A DNA stretch of 64,000 bases, taken from positions 186,001-250,000 of the forward strand of contig DASPNR010000031.1 in the NCBI GenBank assembly GCA_035626395.1, given 5' to 3'. The notes beneath the pieces are model-generated. The model searched no databases, had not been told where the DNA came from, and saw nothing but the letters and a program-made list of their open reading frames with translations. Positions 9,327-17,529 of the stretch are shown piece by piece (position 1 is the first letter of the stretch; the number at the start of each line of letters is the position of its first letter). Made by a program: the position numbers and the translations under genes. This DNA comes from Candidatus Limnocylindrales bacterium. Its GTDB lineage: Bacteria > Desulfobacterota > Binatia > UBA1149 > CAITLU01.

Positions 9327-9422
9327 GGTCGCTCCTTGCCTGCGGTGAAAAGTTGCTGCCGTCGCGGCGCAAGGAGCGTTCGCTCCTGGCGCCGGTTGTG
9401 AGTCGCTCCGAGGGAGCGGGCT

Positions 9423-9842
9423 TCAGTGCTTCTGCTGGCCCTGTCCGGATCGGGAACCGCCGCCGCCACCACCACCACCGCCGCCGCCGGTGTCGCCAGC
9501 AAAGCCTTCCGTCACCCAGCTTCCCATCTCGCGAGCGGCCATCGCCATCGCGAAGCGCGTCGCCATGCCGAACGCGAGCAGCGTCAGCCGCGAGCTGAGC
9601 CCGCCGCCGAGCAGGTAGCCAATGCCGGCGGCAGTGGCCAGGACCGTGTACGGACGCTGCCGCATCTGGTCGGTGATGACCTGCGTCAGCTCGTTGGTCG
9701 TCTCCTGCACGTGCGTGGCGAGCTGCTGCACGTCGCCCTGGATCTGGCGGCCGCTGTTGAGAATCGCCTGCGGCCCGCGCTGCTGCTGGTTGCGCGAGGA
9801 CGCGTCGGCGCCGTTCGATACCTGATTCCTGTTGTCCGCCAT
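9423..9842 (-). CDS. small membrane-associated protein with Gly-rich tail, unknown function
   Basis: The 139-residue protein has a hydrophilic Gln/Asn-rich start, a helical segment with VQQLATHVQETTNELTQVI, the motif RQRPYTVLATAAGIGYLLGGG typical of ElaB/YqjD/DUF883-like stress proteins, a second hydrophobic helix, and a run of 11 glycines near the end. A GGAGG lies before the ATG. The upstream 66-residue gene stops five bases before the start, so the two are surely co-transcribed. ElaB/YqjD relatives tether ribosomes to membranes in E. coli; that role is not shown here. Confidence 0.7.
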   Translation of the reverse strand: MADNRNQVSNGADASSRNQQQRGPQAILNSGRQIQGDVQQLATHVQETTNELTQVITDQMRQRPYTVLATAAGIGYLLGGGLSSRLTLLAFGMATRFAMAMAAREMGSWVTEGFAGDTGGGGGGGGGGGSRSGQGQQKH

Positions 9843-9847
9843 CTCGC

Positions 9848-10048
9848 TTACCTCCGTGCGAAGATTCGGGCCACGACGAAGCCGAGGCCGAGGGCCGCCA
9901 GGACCGCCGCCACCGGCCGCTCGCGCACGAACGTCTGCAGCTGCTGCTCGAAGTCGGTCGCGGTGGAGCGAACGGCCTCGAGGTCGGTCTGAATCGTCTG
10001 CGAAATCTGTCGGAACGAGCGATCTTCCGAGTTTCGATCCGTGATCAT
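9848..10048 (-). CDS. DUF883/YqjD-like small membrane protein
   Basis: The 66-residue protein has a heptad-like N-terminal helix followed by VRERPVAAVLAALGLGFVVARIFARR, a C-terminal membrane anchor with basic end typical of the YqjD/ElaB/DUF883 group. The start ATG shares bases with the stop of the 98-residue gene (ATGA), and AAGGAG lies upstream. It sits in a tight cluster of stress-type membrane proteins. Confidence 0.75.
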   Translation of the reverse strand: MITDRNSEDRSFRQISQTIQTDLEAVRSTATDFEQQLQTFVRERPVAAVLAALGLGFVVARIFARR

Positions 10049-10341
10049 CGTAGTCTCCTTAACGCGCGGAATTCGGGTCGTGCAGTCAGTAGGGGCCCAA
10101 GGGCCGGTTTCTCTTCCTTGTCGTCGTCACCATCGCCGAGGCCGAGCCACAGGCCGAAGCAGAAAGCACCGGCGAGCCATGCCACCGGCGAGGAACGAAT
10201 GTATTCTCGGAGGTCGAGCTTCTGCTCCGCGACGTCGGCCAGCTCGTGCACCGCTTCGAGAAGGACTTCCTCGTCCCGCTCGATGCCCTGCAGCAGGTCC
10301 TCGCGCCGCTCGGCGAAATCGCCGCCATTCTCGGTTGCCAT
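10045..10341 (-). CDS. small single-pass membrane protein, unknown function
   Basis: The 98-residue protein has an acidic N-terminal helical half, then REYIRSSPVAWLAGAFCFGLWLGLG, again the RxxPxxxxxxA(G) anchor layout of ElaB/YqjD proteins, and an acidic plus hydrophobic tail. GGAGG precedes the ATG at 10341. It lies 17 bp downstream of the Holin-X-like gene and overlaps the next gene by four bases, so it is internal to an operon. Confidence 0.65.
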   Translation of the reverse strand: MATENGGDFAERREDLLQGIERDEEVLLEAVHELADVAEQKLDLREYIRSSPVAWLAGAFCFGLWLGLGDGDDDKEEKPALGPLLTARPEFRALRRLR

Positions 10342-10358
10342 GTCGGTGCCTCCGCCGT

Positions 10359-10823
10359 TCAGTGATGGGTGTGTTGCGCCGTCGCGCGTGAGTCGTCGCG
10401 CTCGTGTTCTTCTTCGGCTTCGGCGGCGAGCTTGGGCAGCTGTTCGCGCACGGCAAAGAAGACGACGACGGCGCCGATGGCCGCATTGACGAGCGCGAAA
10501 ATCGCCAGGTGCCCGACCGTTCCCATGTTCGGGGTCAGCCACAGGACCAGCGCCGAGATGGCGCCGAACCATGCGGCAAGGCCGACGATGACGCCGAAGA
10601 TCACCAGGGCAGTGCGCACGACGAGCGTGCCCACGAGCGCGTTGATCTCCAGCATCACGAGATCGATGCGTTTGGTGATGACGCCTTGGGTTGCCGATGC
10701 CAGCTTTTCCAGCGCCGCCGGCAGCGACGGCTCGCTTCCCGGCGCATAGGCGCCAACGCCGTTGGCTCTGCGATTCTCGGGCTCTACGTAGCGCGGCCCG
10801 CCCGGTTCGGAACGATTTGCCAT
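10359..10823 (-). CDS. Holin-X/phage-holin-like integral membrane protein (cell-envelope stress type)
   Basis: About 154 residues. Two long hydrophobic segments (LVVRTALVIFGVIVGLAAWFG and HLAIFALVNAAIGAVVVFF) follow an amphipathic helix of the form ALEKLASATQGVITKRIDLVMLEI. This is the architecture of the actinobacterial Holin-X/YqjE-like family, which occurs with YqjD-like genes and is not a phage lysis protein. The ATG at 10823 is taken; an in-frame ATG at 10835 is possible. The His-rich end ATAQHTHH is unusual. Confidence 0.7.
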   Translation of the reverse strand: MANRSEPGGPRYVEPENRRANGVGAYAPGSEPSLPAALEKLASATQGVITKRIDLVMLEINALVGTLVVRTALVIFGVIVGLAAWFGAISALVLWLTPNMGTVGHLAIFALVNAAIGAVVVFFAVREQLPKLAAEAEEEHERDDSRATAQHTHH

Positions 10824-10953
10824 GGCTTGTCTCATCCTCGCCTGGAAGGCGCTCGGCGCCTGGACGCGCCGACTCTCCCGGTCCTCATGATGCCCGTCCT
10901 TCTGCGGCTGCACCGTCTGGCGCACCCGCCTTCTCGCGATCGCGGTCTGCGCG

Positions 10954-12381
10954 TCAGTTGTTGACGTGCAGATCGTTCTTGACGGAGCAAACGCCGCGCG
11001 TGCTGCGCGCAACCTGCATCGCCTCGAGCCGCTCGATGCTCGATGGCACCGTTCCGCTCAGCCGCGCGACGCAGTTCTTGACGTCCACCTCGACGTTCTT
11101 GAGCGCGACGCGCTCGCCCATGCTCTTCTGCAGGTTGGTGGCGATTTCGTCGTCGCGCGCGGTCACGGCCTCTTTTTTGGCGGAGGCCACGACCTGCAGC
11201 TCGTTCTTGACGTCGCGCACGCCGTCGACCTGGCGCGCCTGGCGCTCTGCCGCCGCCTTCTCCTTCTCGTCGGCAACGATGCCGAACAGCGTAACGACCC
11301 CTCCACGGGTATCGACGTTGATGTCCATGGCAGGCGTCGCGTCGTCGGCGAGCAACCGCATCTTCACCATCGAGGTCGTGTACAGGTCCGCGGCGGCGCC
11401 GCTGGGACGGGCCGCGTCGTTGCCGCGACGGGCCGTTTCCCGAACGGCGGCCTCGTTCGAGACCGGCGCCGTGCCGCCGGTCTCGGATGCAGCCGCTTCG
11501 CCGGCCGCGCCGCCCGCCTTCGCGTTCCTGATCTCGCCGGGCGAGGACGTCTCGGTGTCCGGAAGCGCGGCCGCAGCGCGTTTCTCCTCGCGGTCATCCT
11601 TTTCCAGTGCCGCCACCTTCGCCCGGTTCTCGCGGGGATCGTCGGCATCGCCGTAGCTACCGGTGGCGCGCGTATTGTCGATGTTGACGTTGGGATTGAT
11701 GCTCTCGCCGGTGGCAGGATCGCGCACGGCGTTGGCGGCAACCTTGTTCTCGACGTGCCCGGGTGCCGGCGCGGTGCCGGTGCTGCCCGCGGATCGTGGC
11801 CGTTCGCGCCAGATGTCGGCATCGGCGAGCGTGTCGGGGCTCTGAATCTCGCTTGCCACGCGGCGCACGCCCTCGACGCTGCCGGCCAGTTGCACGGCGG
11901 TGAGATGATCCGTCAACGTGCGCGCGGTCCCGCCGAGAAGCACCACTCCCTTGTGGACCGAACGGATGGAGATGTTGCTGTCGCCGAGGGAGTCCTCGTG
12001 CTGCAGCTTCATCTCGACGTCGCGCGCGATCGCTTCATCACGCGCCTGGACCTGCTCCTGTTTCGCGGCAGGCACCACCACGAGCAGGTTGCGGACGCTG
12101 CGGACGCCGTCGACGGCCTTCGCCACGCGTTCGGCTTTCTCCTTCTCCGCTGCGTTCCTGACCGAGCCGTGCAGCGTGACCTGGCGATTGACCGTGTCGA
12201 CGTTGATCGCATCGATGGCATTGGCATGGATGCCGTCGGACGAGATCAGCGCCAGCTTCACCTTGGTCGTGATCCAGACGTCGTTGGGTGCCGCAAGGAC
12301 CGGCGCAGCCATGAAGAGGAAGCCGGCGAGCAGGAGGCCGCCGGCGAGAAAGCTTGGGCGTGGCTGGCTGATCGGAATCAT
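10954..12381 (-). CDS. exported protein with four BON domains
   Basis: The 475-residue protein starts with a signal peptide (AGGLLLAGFLFMAAPVLAA, cleavage near residue 31). Two BON domains (about 35-100 and 110-180, with INVDTVNRQVTLHGSV and ISIRSVHKGVVLLGGT) are followed by a charged disordered linker (about 185-330) and two more (about 335-400 and 405-475, with INVDTRGGVVTLFGIV and VEVDVKNCVARLSGTV). BON domains bind phospholipid and occur in envelope-protection proteins such as OsmY. It fits the surrounding stress cluster. The start has no clear Shine-Dalgarno. Confidence 0.88.
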   Translation of the reverse strand: MIPISQPRPSFLAGGLLLAGFLFMAAPVLAAPNDVWITTKVKLALISSDGIHANAIDAINVDTVNRQVTLHGSVRNAAEKEKAERVAKAVDGVRSVRNLLVVVPAAKQEQVQARDEAIARDVEMKLQHEDSLGDSNISIRSVHKGVVLLGGTARTLTDHLTAVQLAGSVEGVRRVASEIQSPDTLADADIWRERPRSAGSTGTAPAPGHVENKVAANAVRDPATGESINPNVNIDNTRATGSYGDADDPRENRAKVAALEKDDREEKRAAAALPDTETSSPGEIRNAKAGGAAGEAAASETGGTAPVSNEAAVRETARRGNDAARPSGAAADLYTTSMVKMRLLADDATPAMDINVDTRGGVVTLFGIVADEKEKAAAERQARQVDGVRDVKNELQVVASAKKEAVTARDDEIATNLQKSMGERVALKNVEVDVKNCVARLSGTVPSSIERLEAMQVARSTRGVCSVKNDLHVNN

Positions 12382-12497
12382 GATGCGTTTTCGTCGCGAC
12401 GTGAAGGGTGCGTCGGGTCGCGCGCCTCACGCACGGGCATGCCGCGCGCGACCCGTCGCCGTCGGCAGAGCGACGCTGCTCGCTCTGCCCTCCCGCC

Positions 12498-12674
12498 TCA
12501 TGGTGCGGAAATGCCCCGGCCGCCGCGGCCGCTCAGAAGCGCCACAGCGAGGAAGATCAGAGCCAGAACGGCGAAAAGCCATCCGACCTGCGCCGACAGG
12601 CCGGCTACGCCATTGAATCCCAGTACGGACGCAATGAGCGCGATGACGAAAAAAACGACTGCGTAATGTAGCAT
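12498..12674 (-). CDS. DUF1328 (YtjA-like) small membrane protein
   Basis: A 58-residue protein with two hydrophobic helices: MLHYAVVFFVIALIASVLGF, then GVAGLSAQVGWLFAVLAL and IFLAVALLSGRGGRG. The AVVFFVIALIA...GF..VAG pattern is diagnostic of DUF1328. AAGGAG precedes the ATG by seven bases. These proteins are stress-induced in proteobacteria but have no known biochemical function. Confidence 0.88.
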   Translation of the reverse strand: MLHYAVVFFVIALIASVLGFNGVAGLSAQVGWLFAVLALIFLAVALLSGRGGRGISAP

Positions 12675-12722
12675 TGGGGTTACTCCTTCGACGGTCGATT
12701 GTCTGCGCCCGTCGGACGAGAG

Positions 12723-12944
12723 CTAGTGCATGCGCCTGTTCGTGTCGTCGAGGCTTCGCTCGAAGTCCGAAATCTCCTCTTCGACTTTTTCCTTGGCCAT
12801 GCCGTACTTCTGCTGGAGAACGCCGGCGAGCTTGTCGCGCTTGCCTCCGATGGTCGTGAGTTCATCGTCGGTCAGCTTGCCCCAACGCTCTTTCACGCCG
12901 CCTGCGAGCTCTTTCCACTTTCCTTCGATCTGGTCCCAGTTCAT
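12723..12944 (-). CDS. CsbD family stress protein
   Basis: The 73-residue protein begins MNWDQIEGKWKELAGGVKERWGKLTDDEL, the hallmark of CsbD-like proteins (sigma-B/RpoS-type general stress proteins, very abundant, function unknown). AAGGAG is seven bases upstream of this ATG, which is preferred over a longer frame. It is the first gene of the minus-strand stress block and so the likely site of a stress promoter. Confidence 0.92.
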   Translation of the reverse strand: MNWDQIEGKWKELAGGVKERWGKLTDDELTTIGGKRDKLAGVLQQKYGMAKEKVEEEISDFERSLDDTNRRMH

Positions 12945-12992
12945 CGGGCCTTCTCCTTGTTCCGAGGCATCCCGTCGGCGAGCACACACGAG

Positions 12993-13010
12993 TGGTGCAT
13001 CGCTGCACCA
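12993..13010. promoter_or_regulatory. palindrome upstream of csbD-like gene
   Basis: TGGTGCATCGCTGCACCA has perfect 7-bp arms with a 4-bp centre. It lies about 50 bp upstream of the csbD-like ATG, in the presumed promoter/leader. It could be an operator or a leader hairpin; nothing identifies a binder. Confidence 0.35.
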
Positions 13011-13113
13011 TCCGCGCGTGACACCCCGCAGGAACGTTCGATTAGACGCTCGGACCGGTGTCGCCTTTCAAACATACGACGCGTTCCGCAGGGCGTGAAG
13101 GCCTTTGAAAAAC

Positions 13114-13139
13114 ACATGCGGCCACATGAGGCCGCATGT
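13114..13139 (-). terminator. Rho-independent terminator after the phospholipase-D gene
   Basis: A perfect 10-bp inverted repeat (ACATGCGGCC / GGCCGCATGT) with a 6-nt loop. On the minus strand the stem is followed by GTGTTTTTC. It is 57 bp beyond the stop of the phospholipase-D-type gene and would insulate it from the stress block. Confidence 0.75.
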
Positions 13140-13196
13140 AACGTCGATGGGGGACTGCTCGCGTGATGGCGTACGCGTAAGTGTCGGAAAAGCGGA

Positions 13197-14573
13197 TCAG
13201 TAGTACGGTTCGAGGATCCAGAAGATCAGCTCGCCGGCGCGCTTGAAGACGCTGCGACGCTGCCACTTCTCCAGCTGCATCTCCTCGCAGTGCTGCAAGT
13301 CGCGCTGGAACATGTCCTCCATCGCGGTAGCGAAGTCGCGATCGTAGACCGAAAGGCTTTCTTCCGCGTTGACCGACATCGACCGCGCGTCGAAGTTGAT
13401 CGACCCGATCGTGGAGAAGATGCCGTCGACGACCATCATCTTGCTGTGGATCATCGTCGGCAGGTATTCGCAGATCTTGACGCCGTTCTCGAGAAGGCCT
13501 GCGTAGTGCATGCGCGAGTTGTACCGGATCATCGGCAGGTCGTTGTGCTCGCCGGGAACCAGCACGTGCACGTCGACCCCCCTCTGCGCGGCCGCGCTCA
13601 GCGCGCGCCGGACCTGAGCGTCGGGGATGAAATAGGGATTGGTGATGTGGATGTAGTCGCGCGCCGCCTGGATCGTCATGATGTAGAGCATCTTGGGCAG
13701 CGAGGCGGAGTCTCCGGTCGAGGACTTGATCGCGTGCGCGATCATCTTCCCGGTCGGCTGCAGCGCCGGGAAGTAGTCGTCGCCGGCCAGGATCTCGCCG
13801 GTGGTGAACGTCCAGTTCTCGTTGAAGATGCCCTGCAGCTGCGCGACCACGGGGCCCGTTACCCGCACCTGGGTCTCGCGCCACTCATCGGGGTTCCGCG
13901 CGTCGCCGAGCCAGCGCTTGTCCACGCCGAGGCCGCCGGTGTAGCCGATCTTGCCGTCCACGATCAGCAGCTTGCGGTGCGTGCGCACGCCGGGCCGGCG
14001 CAGGGTATAGAAGCGCAACGGATTGTAGCGCGCGATCCGCACGCCGGCATTCATCATCTCCTTTTCGAGCTTGCCCATGTCGGCGCCCCAATCGTCGACC
14101 GTCAGGCGCACCTTGACGCCGCGCTGCGCCGCCTCCATGAGCGCATCGGCGAAGATCCGGCCGGCCTCGTCGTCGGCGAAGATGAACGTCTCCATGTTCA
14201 CCGACACCTTGGCGTTGCGGATGTCGGCCGTCATCGCCGGGAAGATCTCGACTCCGTTCTCGAGCAGCGTGGCGTGGTTTCCCGCCACCATTCCCTCGCC
14301 GATGATGTGGAGCGAGCGGAAGAACTCGGGCTCCTCCACCACGAACGAAGGGTGGAAGACGTAGTTGTTCTGCTTGCTCTTGGACAGCAGCGCGCTGCGC
14401 ACCCCGTTGACGACGCTGTTGGTGTAGACGCAGCCGCTGCTGCTCAGCAGGACCGCCGCTGCCACCGCGAGCGTCATCGCGCGCCTGAGCCGGAGCCGTG
14501 GCGTCGCGGATGCATGCTGTCGCGGAATGGCTTGTGTCTGGCGCGTTCGAAGCAAGAGAAGAAGACGCTCCAT
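13197..14573 (-). CDS. phospholipase D-type protein, cardiolipin synthase-like, predicted lipoprotein
   Basis: The 458-residue protein contains two HKD motifs: THRKLLIVDGKIGYTGG and IHSKMMVVDGIFSTIGS, each H-x-K-x4-D, as in cardiolipin synthases and other PLD enzymes that transfer phosphatidyl groups. The N-terminus has a hydrophobic segment ending LLSSSGC, a lipobox-like site, instead of the two membrane helices of canonical ClsA; this resembles ClsB/C or YbhO-like variants exported to the envelope. The start at 14573 lacks a Shine-Dalgarno; an ATG at 14477 would begin just before the hydrophobic segment. Confidence 0.88.
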   Translation of the reverse strand: MERLLLLLRTRQTQAIPRQHASATPRLRLRRAMTLAVAAAVLLSSSGCVYTNSVVNGVRSALLSKSKQNNYVFHPSFVVEEPEFFRSLHIIGEGMVAGNHATLLENGVEIFPAMTADIRNAKVSVNMETFIFADDEAGRIFADALMEAAQRGVKVRLTVDDWGADMGKLEKEMMNAGVRIARYNPLRFYTLRRPGVRTHRKLLIVDGKIGYTGGLGVDKRWLGDARNPDEWRETQVRVTGPVVAQLQGIFNENWTFTTGEILAGDDYFPALQPTGKMIAHAIKSSTGDSASLPKMLYIMTIQAARDYIHITNPYFIPDAQVRRALSAAAQRGVDVHVLVPGEHNDLPMIRYNSRMHYAGLLENGVKICEYLPTMIHSKMMVVDGIFSTIGSINFDARSMSVNAEESLSVYDRDFATAMEDMFQRDLQHCEEMQLEKWQRRSVFKRAGELIFWILEPYY

Positions 14574-14668
14574 GGTGCTACGTAAGCATGGAAGCCGCGG
14601 GCGAAGAAGACGGCCTTAGAGGGAAGTCGGGCGACGACGCGGCCTGCGGCAACGAAGTCGCCGTCAAC

Positions 14669-15601
14669 TCAGGGGAGGCGGCCGCCGCGCGTCAACTCCG
14701 CTAGCCGCTTTCGCATGGTCGCGGGCGAGCAGCGGCGCCGGCGCAGCTCGGCCCACGGGTCGCCGGCCTCGACGTGCCGCAGCACGTTGCGGATGGTGTA
14801 CGTGCGCGAGTCCAGGCTCTTGCGCCGCAGCTCGTCCCACTCGATGGGGGCCGAAACGGGCGCGCCGGGCAGTGCACGCACCGAGTAGGCGCTGACGGCC
14901 GTCTGGGCATACGCATTGCGCGCGATGTCGAGGTAGAGGCGGCCGCGGCGGTTGGCCTTGCGGTGCTCGACGGTCAGCTCGTCAGGATACCGCGCCGCCA
15001 GCAGATCCATGAGGTCGCGCGCGAACGCGCGTACGACGTCGAAGTCGTCCTTGCCCGTCAGCGGCACCACCAGATGAAGGCCCTTGGAGCCGGTGGTCTT
15101 CAGGAACACCGGCGCCTCCATCTCATCGAAGATCTTCTTGCAGCAGCGGGCCGCCGAGCGCGCCTGCTCGAACTGTCCGGAGGGAGGATCCAGATCGACC
15201 ACGAGCACGTCGGGACAGTGGATGCGGTCGGCGCGGCTCAGCCACGGGTGCAACGTGAGCGCTGCCTGGTTGGCCAGGTAGAGGAGCGTCGCGCGGTCGT
15301 TGCACACGACCAGATCCTGCCAGCCGCCTTCCTTCTTGACGCGCACGGTTCCGATCCAGTCGGGAAAATGCTCGCTGGCCTGCTTTTGATAGAAGCCGAA
15401 CCTGGCGATGCCGTCCGGGTAGCGCTGAAGAACCAGCGGGCGGTTCTTCAGGTGCGGCAGCATCCACCCGCAGATCGCATCGTAGTAGTCGAGGATGTCT
15501 CCCTTGGTGATGCCGTCGTCGGGGAACAGCACCTTGTCCAGGTTCGACACCTCCAGTGTGCGCGTGCCGGCCTTGCGGATCGCTGGGATGCGTTTGGCCA
15601 T
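14669..15601 (-). CDS. ligD-pol: LigD polymerase/primase domain as a separate protein
   Basis: The 310-residue protein is the archaeo-eukaryotic-primase-type polymerase of bacterial non-homologous end joining, which fills gaps with ribonucleotides. Features are the start TRTLEVSNLDKVLFP, CNDRATLLYLANQAALTLHPW, the catalytic VVDLDPP (D-x-D) and KTTGSKGLHLVVPL. Its ATG lies five bases after the ligase stop. In most bacteria this domain is fused to the ligase; here it stands alone. No Ku gene is present in the window. Confidence 0.93.
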   Translation of the reverse strand: MAKRIPAIRKAGTRTLEVSNLDKVLFPDDGITKGDILDYYDAICGWMLPHLKNRPLVLQRYPDGIARFGFYQKQASEHFPDWIGTVRVKKEGGWQDLVVCNDRATLLYLANQAALTLHPWLSRADRIHCPDVLVVDLDPPSGQFEQARSAARCCKKIFDEMEAPVFLKTTGSKGLHLVVPLTGKDDFDVVRAFARDLMDLLAARYPDELTVEHRKANRRGRLYLDIARNAYAQTAVSAYSVRALPGAPVSAPIEWDELRRKSLDSRTYTIRNVLRHVEAGDPWAELRRRRCSPATMRKRLAELTRGGRLP

Positions 15602-15606
15602 CGTTG

Positions 15607-16617
15607 CTAGGCCTTCGGCCTTTCGCGGCGGACGTCGCCGGCCTTCTTGTCGGTGCGAAGGCCGTAGAACCGCGGGTGACGCAGCTTGCCGTCGTTGGTC
15701 CATTCGGTGAACCCGAACTCGCCGACCAGCGCAGGCCGGGCCCAGTGCGCACCGCGCACGCGCGGCGCCGGCTCGAAGGGGCACCTGTCGGTGGTCAGCC
15801 GCCGCAGCTTCGCGCCGAGCGATTCAAGCGTGGCCGCGGTGAAGCCCGTGCCGACCTTGCCGGCGTAGCGCAGCCGGCCTCGCTCGTAGTAGCCCACCAG
15901 CAGTGCGCCAAAGCTGGTGCGGGCGCCCGTCGGGTCGGTGTAGCCGCCGATGACCAGCTCCTGGCGCGCGAGGCACTTGAACTTGAGCCAGTCTCGCGAG
16001 CGGCGGCAGGCGTACGTGCCGCTGGCGAGCTTCGCGATGAGGCCCTCCCAGCCCTGGCGGCACGCCTCCTCGAGGAACGTGACGCCATGCTCCGCGCGGT
16101 GCTCGGTGTAGGCGAGCGCGCCGCCGAACCGCAGCGCCCGCGCCAGGAGCTTCTTGCGCGCGGTCACCGGCAGCCGCGTCGTGTCGAAGCCGTCGAAGAA
16201 CGGGATGTCGAACAGATAAAGGTGCACCGGGACCGCCCGTACCAGGGCAGGACCGGGATCGGCGACGCCCATCCGTGCCTGCAGGCGCGCGAAGCTGGTG
16301 GCCTTGCCGTCCATGGCCACGATCTCTCCGTCGACGATGAAGTCGCCGCAGCGCTGCCGCGACAGCGCGCGCACGAGCTCCGGATACGTCGCGCTCATGT
16401 CGCGGCGGTTGCGCGAGTACAGGCGCACGCGGTCGCCGCAGCGGAAGGCCAGGCAGCGGACGCCGTCGAGCTTGCGCTCGTAGATCCAGCCGGGATCGGA
16501 GAAGTGCTCATCGGTCAGGGTCGCCAGCATCGGCTCCATCCACGGCGGCTGCCGCTTCTTGCGCAGCAGCGCACGCTCGCTCTCGGCGAGCGCGTTCCAG
16601 GCCGCGGCCGCCGTCAC
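15607..16617 (-). CDS. ligD-lig: ATP-dependent DNA ligase domain of LigD as a separate protein
   Basis: 336 residues. The nucleotidyl-acceptor lysine is in motif I YERKLDGVRCL; later motifs include DFIVDGEIVAMDG (motif III) and WEGLIAKLA (motif IV). The C-terminal OB-fold ends FTEWTNDGKLRHPRFYGLR. It seals double-strand breaks using ATP. The start is taken as a GTG (VTAAAAWNAL), because it overlaps the phosphoesterase stop in a GTGA junction; the upstream in-frame extension has no ligase similarity. It is followed directly by the polymerase gene. Confidence 0.93.
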   Translation of the reverse strand: MTAAAAWNALAESERALLRKKRQPPWMEPMLATLTDEHFSDPGWIYERKLDGVRCLAFRCGDRVRLYSRNRRDMSATYPELVRALSRQRCGDFIVDGEIVAMDGKATSFARLQARMGVADPGPALVRAVPVHLYLFDIPFFDGFDTTRLPVTARKKLLARALRFGGALAYTEHRAEHGVTFLEEACRQGWEGLIAKLASGTYACRRSRDWLKFKCLARQELVIGGYTDPTGARTSFGALLVGYYERGRLRYAGKVGTGFTAATLESLGAKLRRLTTDRCPFEPAPRVRGAHWARPALVGEFGFTEWTNDGKLRHPRFYGLRTDKKAGDVRRERPKA

Positions 16618-17519
16618 TTCGACGACCAGACCCGCCGCTTCGGATCCGCCGCGACCTCCTCCAGCGTCCGCCCCGTCATCACGCTCCGCGCCTGTTCGGT
16701 GACGGGGTCCTCGTGTGCGCTGGCGCACTCGTCTCGCATCTTGATGAGCAGCCAGTTCTTGGCGTTGTCGCCCATGCGGCTGTGCACCAGTGCGAAGCCG
16801 CCGCGAACCTTGCGGCCTTCCAGCCACACCTCGATGCTGCCGCGCTCGTAAGCGTCCTGCATGCCGATTTCCTGCCCGCCTCGCTTCTTGATGTTGCGAT
16901 ACGGCCCGGCGTCCCAGACGATGACCGTGCCGCCGCCGTATTCCTTGGGAGGAATGACGCCTTCGAAATCGGCGTAGTCGACAGGATGGTCCTCGGTCTC
17001 CACCGCCAGGCGCTTGTCGGCCGGATTCATCGAGGGACCTTTCGGGACGGCCCACGACTTGAGGACGCCATCGACCTCGAGCCGGAAGTCATAGTGCAGA
17101 CGAGTGGCGGCGTGCTTCTGGATGACGAAGAAGGGGTTCCTGTCCTTCTTCCACTTGCTGGTGCCCTGGCCCTGCGGCTCGGGCGTCCTGCCGAAATCGC
17201 GCATGCTCTTGTAGACGGCCAGTGGATCGCGCGTGCCGGTCGTGCGGGACCGCGCCTTGCCTGGCGCAGTCGTGCGGGCCGGCGCCTTGGCCTTGGCAGT
17301 CGTGCGGGCCGCTGCCTTGGGCTGCGCAGTCGCGCGCGCGGCCGTCTTGGCCTGCGCGGCCTTGCCCGCCGCCGGCTTCCCGCGTGCCTGGCGCCGCGGC
17401 GTCTTCTCGGCCGCGGCCGCGGCGGTCGCCGCTTCGCTCTTGGTGCTGCGTGCTGCAGCAACGGTCTTCCTGGAAGCGGTCTTGCTTGTCGTGGCCTTCT
17501 TCTTCCTGGCCGTCGGCAT
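16614..17519 (-). CDS. ligD-PE: LigD 3'-phosphoesterase domain with histone-H1-like Ala/Lys-rich N-terminal tail
   Basis: 301 residues. Residues 1 to about 100 are a repetitive Ala/Lys/Arg/Thr tail resembling histone H1 C-tails, probably DNA-binding. The rest is the LigD phosphoesterase, which trims 3' ends before ligation: KHAATRLHYDFRLEVDG and the EDHPVDYADFEG block carry the metal-binding His and Asp set. Start ATG has TAGGAG upstream. Its stop overlaps the ligase GTG. egtD ends 10 bp upstream on the same strand, so ergothioneine and repair genes appear to share a transcript. Confidence 0.92.
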   Translation of the reverse strand: MPTARKKKATTSKTASRKTVAAARSTKSEAATAAAAAEKTPRRQARGKPAAGKAAQAKTAARATAQPKAAARTTAKAKAPARTTAPGKARSRTTGTRDPLAVYKSMRDFGRTPEPQGQGTSKWKKDRNPFFVIQKHAATRLHYDFRLEVDGVLKSWAVPKGPSMNPADKRLAVETEDHPVDYADFEGVIPPKEYGGGTVIVWDAGPYRNIKKRGGQEIGMQDAYERGSIEVWLEGRKVRGGFALVHSRMGDNAKNWLLIKMRDECASAHEDPVTEQARSVMTGRTLEEVAADPKRRVWSSK

Positions 17520-17529
17520 GGGCCGTCTC

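Noticed and set aside
10359..10823. Holin gene as a trace of a prophage
   Set aside because: The Holin-X-like family is chromosomal and co-occurs with YqjD-like genes; no other phage genes are present.
14669..17519. LigD as a single gene broken by frameshifts
   Set aside because: Overlap GTGA, correct stops and starts at domain borders, and a ribosome-binding-like site before the polymerase make three intact genes more likely, though sequencing error cannot be excluded here.
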